Assembly: GCA_030407315.1 (NCBI GenBank)
Contig: JALQPE010000181.1
Coordinates: forward strand, 1-47,055
Direction: 5' to 3'
DNA: 47,055 nt
From: Asparagopsis taxiformis
Lineage: Eukaryota > Rhodophyta > Florideophyceae > Bonnemaisoniales > Bonnemaisoniaceae
Shown: positions 41,387 to 47,055 of the stretch, in pieces
How positions within the stretch are numbered: position 1 is the stretch's first letter
How the letters are laid out: the number at the start of each line of letters is the position of its first letter
Translations under genes and position numbers: made by a program
Notes under the pieces: generated by a model
Seen by the model: only the letters and a program-made list of their open reading frames with translations
The model's database searches: none
What the model was told of the DNA's origin: nothing

Positions 41387-41959
41387 GTGAGTGAGTGTCA
41401 ACACACTGTGTGTTTGTGTGGGATGTGAAATTTGGGAGATGGGGTTGGGGAGGTAATTCGATGTGCTTGGATGTCTGAACTGAGTATCTGACCGTGTAAT
41501 GTTTTTCCCAGTGCCCGCACTCGATTTTGAGTCATGGAAGGATGAGCCGAGTCGAGTCCATCGAGCATATCGTTTATATAATGATGTCGAAAGTGAACAT
41601 TCCATTTCAAACAGTGTTATCTAGTCAATACTGAACTGTTGGAGTTGATGTCTTGCACTCTGCATCGAGCCGAGCCGTGTGAGCTACTCCCAGTCAATGC
41701 TGTTCGACTGCATCATCTTGAATCGCATCTGACGTTGAATCATTTGAGGAAACGTGCCTCTACCATCAATATGGGAAAGACAATGTATGCACACACAATC
41801 CAAATGCAACGGCTTGTGGTAGATCGTGGCCTGCTCTCAAGTGTAAAGAATGATCACATATCTATGATCCTTTCATCAACGGTCCAATTCAACCTTGAGG
41901 GTAGATGTGGAAAGCCGTGACACATCAGGACAAATATAGATGAAGCTGGATAACGCATT

Positions 41960-44222
41960 TATATGAACGTTGAATGTCCGTCTCGTCTTAGTGCATACGT
42001 ATCCAGATACGCTGTCAGTGCATCTGTATCTATTGAAACTAAATTAGAAGCAAGATCAATGATGATATCTGGTACAGGTTCTACTGGAATATGGACAAGG
42101 TGGGATTGGAGATGACTTGTTAGATGATTTCGGTCGTACGTGCAATGCGGTTTGAGTTAGATGAATCGATCCAATCGAGTTGTCGCCTCATCTTGTTTTA
42201 CCAAACTGTTCTACATCGGGGAATCCCCCTATAGCTGGAGCGCTAGAACTTTTTATTGTTTTCGTCCAGTCGACCTACTGTTTCCGAGCTAGTTTATGGC
42301 ATTGTCCGAGGGATATGCGATGCGACGCAATGCAATGAGGAAAATCGGAGCGTTTCAGTGTAGGAAGGAACGAGCGAGTTCGGCAGCCTAACCGGCTACC
42401 GAGATCAGCTGTATTTCATTGGACAATCACACTGCTGGAGATGGTAAACTGCCGCATCTGCAATACAGTCCAGAGCGTGTCGGTCGACCAATTTATTGAA
42501 ATTGGTAAGATGCTGCAGACGACAAACACATCAGATGTGCAGTAAGATTTCAGTTTACTTCGTACGCTTGCATCAATTATTGATGATCTTGTGAGACGAG
42601 TCTCGCAGCACATAGATACTATGCCGCAGGGTACAGTCCAACTGTAATAGTCGCTTCATTTCTGTCAGGGCGCTAACTCATCGGATGCCGTAAGCACTGC
42701 ACCTTACACTAGAGAACTTTACACTGACAACATGTCAGACCTGCCCAATAGCAGTATTTAAGATTGGCCACCGTGATCTCAGTAAACGGCCGACGGTAAC
42801 GAAGAATCTCCCTTGTAACAATTTTGATCCACACGTGCAACACGATTTCAATTCATCGCCGATCTCACGCACATCATCCAATCAACATATCACATTTGTG
42901 CAACCTGTACAATTTCGACCCGTGCTCCCACCCAGTGCTCTTCCAGTACACGTGTAACAATAACCGTGTCCACCACCTCTGTCTGTTCTTGTGACGCTAG
43001 CCAGAATACCAACCAACCTCCATCTCCACGTTTATCCCCGACATCAGCATTTACCGATTTCTCCCTTCACCACGTAGCTTGTACGCGCTCGCAATGAACA
43101 GGATCGCAACAAACAGATCCATCGTGATTACATCTCCAGTCGGCTGAGGAGCAGCCAATGATTTGCAGTTCTACTTCTTCTTCTTCTGTCCGTCACGAAC
43201 GATTGCCTCGGGTCGCAGAGAAATAACGTTACGCTACATGGTCTCCCCCGATAGATTCCATTTTTCTCTGCTCTTGCTGTACCTCGATCGGTGTTCTGCA
43301 TTGCAAAGGCGCTCAATTTCACTGACTGGCGTTTCAACAGCCGAGCAAGCATTCCGCGGAACGATCCAAGCTCAACAACCCCATTGCATACGTACGCATA
43401 TTGGTCTCTGAGACTTTTTGTTTGGCAGCGCACGGCAAATAGTTCTCTGTACGAACATTCTGCGCGAGGACAGAGTGAACGGCTCTCGATTGATGACAAC
43501 GGATTATCTGTGGCGCGATTTATGGTCACGCACCCGCACAATACCGCTGATCGTAGAATGGTTATGCAACAGACTCTAGACTCTTTGGTCATGAGCTACT
43601 CGGCCAACGTGGAAACCTCGTTACGAGCTGCGACGCATTTATTGCCAGTGTGTGAAAGCGATGCCGAAACCCCTCGAGCTCTGGATCAGTGGTTCTTCAC
43701 CACGGACAAAATATGTTGAAGCTGTTGAAACGCTGGAAAAGTCCAATGAGGTTCTTGCCGAATTTCTGTTAACGTCGGAACTCTGAGTGATCACAGGCAT
43801 TCCATAAATTTATGGTCCTTCGCTCACATCCGATGCTAATGAGCTAGCACAACTGGTGCCTCGAGAAACGCGTGAATTGCTGCACAGAGTGCTGATGAGT
43901 GGGTTTCCAGGCCTTGAACGGAAGCACAGACTGGTGTGAAAGTGGCAATTGAGTTGAGTCTGTGCGATCTCGCCTGTTCAATATGCTGACTAATCCTGGG
44001 GAAACTGCTGCGTACATTATGGTGAGCGATACTGCAACAGCAACTGCGCTCTGTACACTGCAACATCAACAGGGTGATGTGTGTGTGATCTCAGAGCTGA
44101 GTGTGATTTCAAGAGGTTATTCTAAATTGCTGGTGCTCATGCAAAGGGTCATTCTCTACAGCTGGAGCGCTGCAGGTTGTAACGAACGGACGAGCGATTC
44201 GACAAGTATTACAATAGCGTGA
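41960..44222 (+). pseudogene. Decayed protein-coding gene, unrecognised
   Basis: Several plus-strand stretches read like helical protein but are split by stops and frame changes: ~41975-42110 (SAYVSRYAVSASVSIETKLE), ~42125-42415 (FELDESIQSSCRLILFYQTV), ~42424-42645 (TITLLEMVNCRICNTVQSVS; LRTLASIIDDLVRRVSQHID), 43291-43785 (LSVARFMVTHPHNTADRRMV; YVEAVETLEKSNEVLAEFLL), ~43830-43945 (LAQLVPRETRELLHRVLMSG) and ~43960-44220 (RLFNMLTNPGETAAYIMVSD). Three TAG stops and one TAA lie in otherwise good frame at about 42231-42545. The overall alpha-helical, low-complexity-free character could suit a repeat or scaffold protein, but no family is recognised. Unidentified introns could explain part of the breaks. 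Confidence 0.4.
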
Positions 44223-44809
44223 CTGCGAAACAATCGAACAGTATTTTTCATGTCTAGATGTGGGCAGCAGGGTGGGTGGTGGGAGAACATTCGTTGAAGG
44301 TGGTGGGGATATCGAGCTGAACCGCTCAACGACACGATCGAGGTTGGTTGTGAATACAGACGAGGTGAAAAGCGATTGTGCGATCGGCGAGTCGAGGTTA
44401 TCTGCAGCGCAAACACCCGGCTCAGCTGTTGTTGCAAATAATGCGAACTGAATCGCACCTGAGCAAATACGGTACCTCCTACAATTGTAGTGTTTGGCGC
44501 AGTTTGTGGTATCACGCGGCCATGGCGGATCGGTCAGAATTTGGAAATCGCGGGTGAAACACAGTGTTAGTGTTATGTTTGCAATGTTTTATTTAACAGT
44601 TGTGGTTGTGAATGGAGAGGATGTGGGGATTGCATGGCAGTCGTACAGCTCTGCGGGGGTGCACGCGGGTAGGGTGAGATGGGGTTACTTGGTAGCGTAG
44701 GCGAGAAGATTACGTTTCACCGTTCTACTCTGCACCGTCATCATGGACTAAATATTTGGTGGAAGTGGAGGAGAGGGCTGGAGCCGTACGGTCTAGCGCA
44801 TGGAGTCAC

Positions 44810-44817
44810 TATATAAA
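44810..44817 (+). promoter_or_regulatory. TATA box of the secreted-protein gene
   Basis: TATATAAA 119 bp before the ATG at 44936; a likely core promoter. Confidence 0.6.
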
Positions 44818-44935
44818 CACTGATCCATCGATCGATCAACCGGCCGATTACACGCCACCCACACTTGCCCGCTCTGTCCTCCCAACGCATCGGCAATTCA
44901 TCGACCCTCATCTACACGACAGTGTATCTCGAAAA

Positions 44936-45572
44936 ATGAAGGTCGTGTTCGTCACCCTGCTTCTGCTCTCGGTCATCTCAACAATCTCGGTACACGCGAG
45001 CAGTGTTTCTGAGCGCGGCCGAGAGATACCCGGTGCGACAAACGCCAGAAGAATTGCAAATGTACAAAATGGCCATCAATCCCAGCAGCAGGAGCGGGAG
45101 GACTCTGGCAATGACGTTGGGGCCGGTGAGACGATTGAGGTATGGACGACGTAGGTGGTTCATTGCCGGTCACTATTCGCAAGAAGAAAGCGTTTGGGGC
45201 CCGATTCCCAAGAACGTGCCCTGCAAACAGGTCAAGGCCCGTCCTGGAAAGTGCTATTACTTTCTCAAGAGCAAGGGCTTCAAGTGCAAGAGTCGCACAT
45301 GCGAGCCGCGGTATGTGTGCGTACCGAAGAAGGTTGCTGCCAAGCTGGCAAAGAAGTTTGGAAAGGTGTTGCTGATGTGTATCAGGCGGGTGACGAGGAA
45401 GCGAATTGTGCCGTGGATCAGGAAGGGGCGGAAGGGATTGTGCAAGTCTATTCGAACGCGCAGGAGAGTGTTCTATGCCGTATGTTCGCTCGTGACGCGA
45501 GGAGCTGGACAGTGCGGGGCAATAGCAATAGAGTTGTATGGAGAATGTGCACGAGTTGGTTATGGGGAGTGA
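44936..45572 (+). CDS. Secreted cysteine-rich basic protein, frame shifts after the signal peptide
   Basis: ATG 44936 opens a clear signal peptide (MKVVFVTLLLLSVISTISVHA), but that frame ends at 45154. From about 45003 the next frame reads FLSAAERYPVRQTPEELQMYK and on to TGA 45570-45572. That part is rich in Lys/Arg and has ten cysteines (for example VPCKQV, GKCYYF, RTCEPRYVC, GLCKSI, GQCGAI), an even number that suits disulfides. Joining the two parts needs one base near 44995-45005 or an unseen short intron. TATA box upstream and AATAAA downstream frame a normal transcription unit. No family is recognised; an extracellular matrix or defence-type role would be a guess. Confidence 0.6.
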
Positions 45573-45639
45573 TTTGATTTGAGATTTGGGACGGTGGGTG
45601 TGCGTGCGACGTGTGCCATGTATTGCAATCTAATCTTTC

Positions 45640-45645
45640 AATAAA
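45640..45645 (+). promoter_or_regulatory. AATAAA polyadenylation signal
   Basis: 68 nt after the stop of the secreted-protein gene. A (GAAC)n microsatellite follows at about 45657-45677. Confidence 0.55.
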
Positions 45646-45679
45646 TGAATGGTCCGACGAACGAACGAACGAACGAAGA

Positions 45680-46330
45680 AAAGAATATGATGATGAGGCG
45701 AAAAGGGCGAGGACGAACACGTAGATCAATACTCGAGCAAGGGTGGAAAGCGGTCCTTCAATTCATACAACAGTGAATACTGCATAGAGAGCGAACAGCA
45801 TATCTATCATGCCATTGAGGCTTGCACAGCGCACCGTGCTGGAGATTGCAAAACCGCCTCGCCAGATTCAGAACACACCGGGAGGCATTGGTCTGACATC
45901 ATGTTTTTGCTACACACGCATGCGATACAGCTCCGAAACAAACGTCCTTGCACCTCTCCTAGCAGTCATACCAATATCTGTACTGACCACGAGCGCGCGC
46001 TCTCCCTCTCTCTTGGCACACGCACCTTGTCACAATACTCATCGGTCTTTCGTCACGACACCACGAATGAAATATGTGCAAATAACTGAAACTGTACAAT
46101 CATAAAGCTCCACACCACTATCAACACTCCCGTTCACTGTTTTCATTTCTTCCCAGCATCACAACAACCATACTGCCTCACACACCCGTTGCAGCCCTAT
46201 ACTACGAACCTGCACCAACGTCATCCACGATAATAAGCGTGTGCTGTGCCGTCTCCAGACCAGACCGAATGCCATTATCTCGTCATTGCGTGCTCCCTTC
46301 TTTCCCTTCTACTATACGTCAGCAGTAAGA
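45680..46330. other. Non-coding stretch
   Basis: Open frames on both strands show no motif; no gene is supported. Confidence 0.45.
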
Positions 46331-46334
46331 GTTT

Positions 46335-46390
46335 GGTGGGTGGGTGTGATGGACTAAATTAGAAATTTAGTTCCATCACAACCAACCACC
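46335..46390. repeat. 56-nt hairpin
   Basis: Arms beginning GGTGGGTGGGTGTGATGG pair with a downstream complement ending CCATCACAACCAACCACC, with few mismatches and ACTAAATT/AAATTTAGT near the loop. It could be a small foldback element or a hairpin RNA. Confidence 0.75.
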
Positions 46391-46588
46391 TACCACACGC
46401 ATCCGATTCTTGCTGAACCGATAGAATGGTTTCAGAATAGTTTTAGTGTCAAGTATCTATATCTGATACGAGGCAGGATCTATCGCATCGCGCAATTCTC
46501 ACGCAGACACTGCCAGTTTGCTCTATGTCTAACTGTCTGCATGCCTGGCTCAGAATTTTCGAGCTACAAAGCTGACCGACCTCGGTAG

Positions 46589-46594
46589 AAAAAA
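46589..46594 (-). terminator. RNA polymerase III terminator of the tRNA gene
   Basis: TTTTTT on the minus strand, 14-19 nt after the mature 3' end. Confidence 0.7.
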
Positions 46595-46607
46595 TATTCC
46601 GAGCGGA

Positions 46608-46979
46608 TGTGCCTACCGGGCTTCGATCCCGGTACCTCTCGTGTAATCAGGTAATCCACGAGCCACAGGGGAACCGATGACCTCGCAGAGGCAGACGAGC
46701 AGCGCATTTCCCCATAGCTCGGGATCTCCTGCGCGCCTCGGGAGATCTCTGGCTCGAGGGAATGCGTGTACAGCCGTTCGCCGGCCGCAGGACCGCCGAT
46801 GCGGCGCGCCCGCGGCACCCCGACTCCCTCTGTGGCCCGTGTGCACCCGATTGGAGCGCACCAGAACGCTCCCCCGCGGCCCGTGAAAGGTTTCACCGCG
46901 AACGGGGTGTGTTCATCAGGTTCCAGCTCGGGAGACCAGGGTATGACACGAGCGCTACTTCCAACTGAGCTACAGGCAC
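46608..46979 (-). tRNA. tRNA-Met (CAT) with a ~298-nt intron
   Basis: Read on the minus strand from G1 at 46979. Acceptor strand GTGCCTG pairs with TAGGCAC (46609-46615; one G-U), and the discriminator is A at 46608. The A box TAGCTCAGTTGG matches consensus. Anticodon stem CTCGT pairs with ACGAG across the intron, the loop gives T33-CAT-A37, and the intron sits after position 37 at the canonical place (about 46644-46941). The T arm is CCGGG-ATCGAAG-CCCGG. A run of six T (46589-46594) lies about 14 nt downstream as a pol III terminator. The D loop is slightly long and the D stem weak. The T loop has A54, a feature of initiator tRNA, but the GGG/CCC anticodon stem and A1-U72 pair of initiators are absent, so elongator is more likely. 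Confidence 0.72.
46644..46941 (-). other. Intron of the tRNA-Met gene
   Basis: About 298 nt, GC-rich, with internal self-complementary stretches (CTCGGGA/TCCCGAG words occur several times). Exact ends are ambiguous by one base because C occurs on both sides. Confidence 0.6.
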
Positions 46980-47055
46980 ATCCTCTCGCATGGCTGTGCA
47001 CAGCGAGTGAATGTGTATTTGTAATACGAATACAAATTTTGTATGATGCAGATGG

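Noticed and set aside
43128..43592. Minus-strand 154-codon frame
   Set aside because: The opposite strand reads more like protein and links with neighbouring segments on the same strand.
44156..44515. Minus-strand 119-codon frame
   Set aside because: No motif, overlaps the better plus-strand segment ending at 44222.
45155..45577. Alternative plus-strand frame across the secreted-protein gene
   Set aside because: It would follow the signal-peptide frame if a 15-nt piece were skipped, but it lacks the regular Cys/Lys pattern; 15 nt is too short for a normal intron.

Overview
This is nuclear DNA of a eukaryote. It has LTR retrotransposons, a TIR transposon, a spliceosomal intron (GTAAGC...CACAG), TATA boxes, AATAAA signals and an intron-split tRNA gene. 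The lineage cannot be fixed from the window. A transposon-rich alga, perhaps a florideophyte red alga, is a low-confidence guess. Most of the window is repeats.

Positions 1-34128 are a three-level nest. Element A, a Ty3/gypsy retrotransposon on the minus strand, lies in two pieces: gag, protease and the first part of RT at 29695-33313, with its 5' LTR beyond, and the rest of RT plus RNase H at 1-1219. Element B (1220-29694), a related chromodomain gypsy element, is inserted at the RT catalytic box of A with a 5-bp ACATC duplication. Its LTRs (788 and 790 bp) differ by only two single-base indels that I can find. B carries gag, protease, RT, RNase H, integrase and chromodomain on the minus strand. 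Between pol and the 3' LTR it also has a ~2.7-kb coding-like region on the opposite strand, ending in a coiled coil, an SR-rich tail and AATAAA. The RNase H of B is split by element C (9152-24252, 15.1 kb). C has CACTACTG terminal inverted repeats, dense subterminal GGCAGT/ACTGCC motifs and a 2-bp AA duplication, so it is a CACTA (CMC) DNA transposon. C carries broken copies of an SHPRH-like RING/SNF2 gene, a nearly complete intron-containing ALG12 gene, a glycosyltransferase end and other fragments. It also holds arrays of a 118-bp paired-hairpin repeat and one intact 518-codon gene of unknown function. No transposase was recognised in C.

Positions 34129-47055 are a more ordinary, AT-richer region. 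It holds a lysine-rich nuclear-type gene, a complete young Ty1/copia element D (35411-41281, TSD TTGAA) with a half-tRNA-type primer site and a probable -1 frameshift signal, a decayed unrecognised gene (~41960-44222), a secreted cysteine-rich basic protein gene with TATA box and AATAAA, and a minus-strand tRNA-Met(CAT) gene with a ~298-nt intron and a pol III terminator.

Single-base indels in coding sequence are much denser in 1-9150 than in 24253-33313, although these are halves of the same two elements. Some apparent damage on the left may therefore be consensus error.
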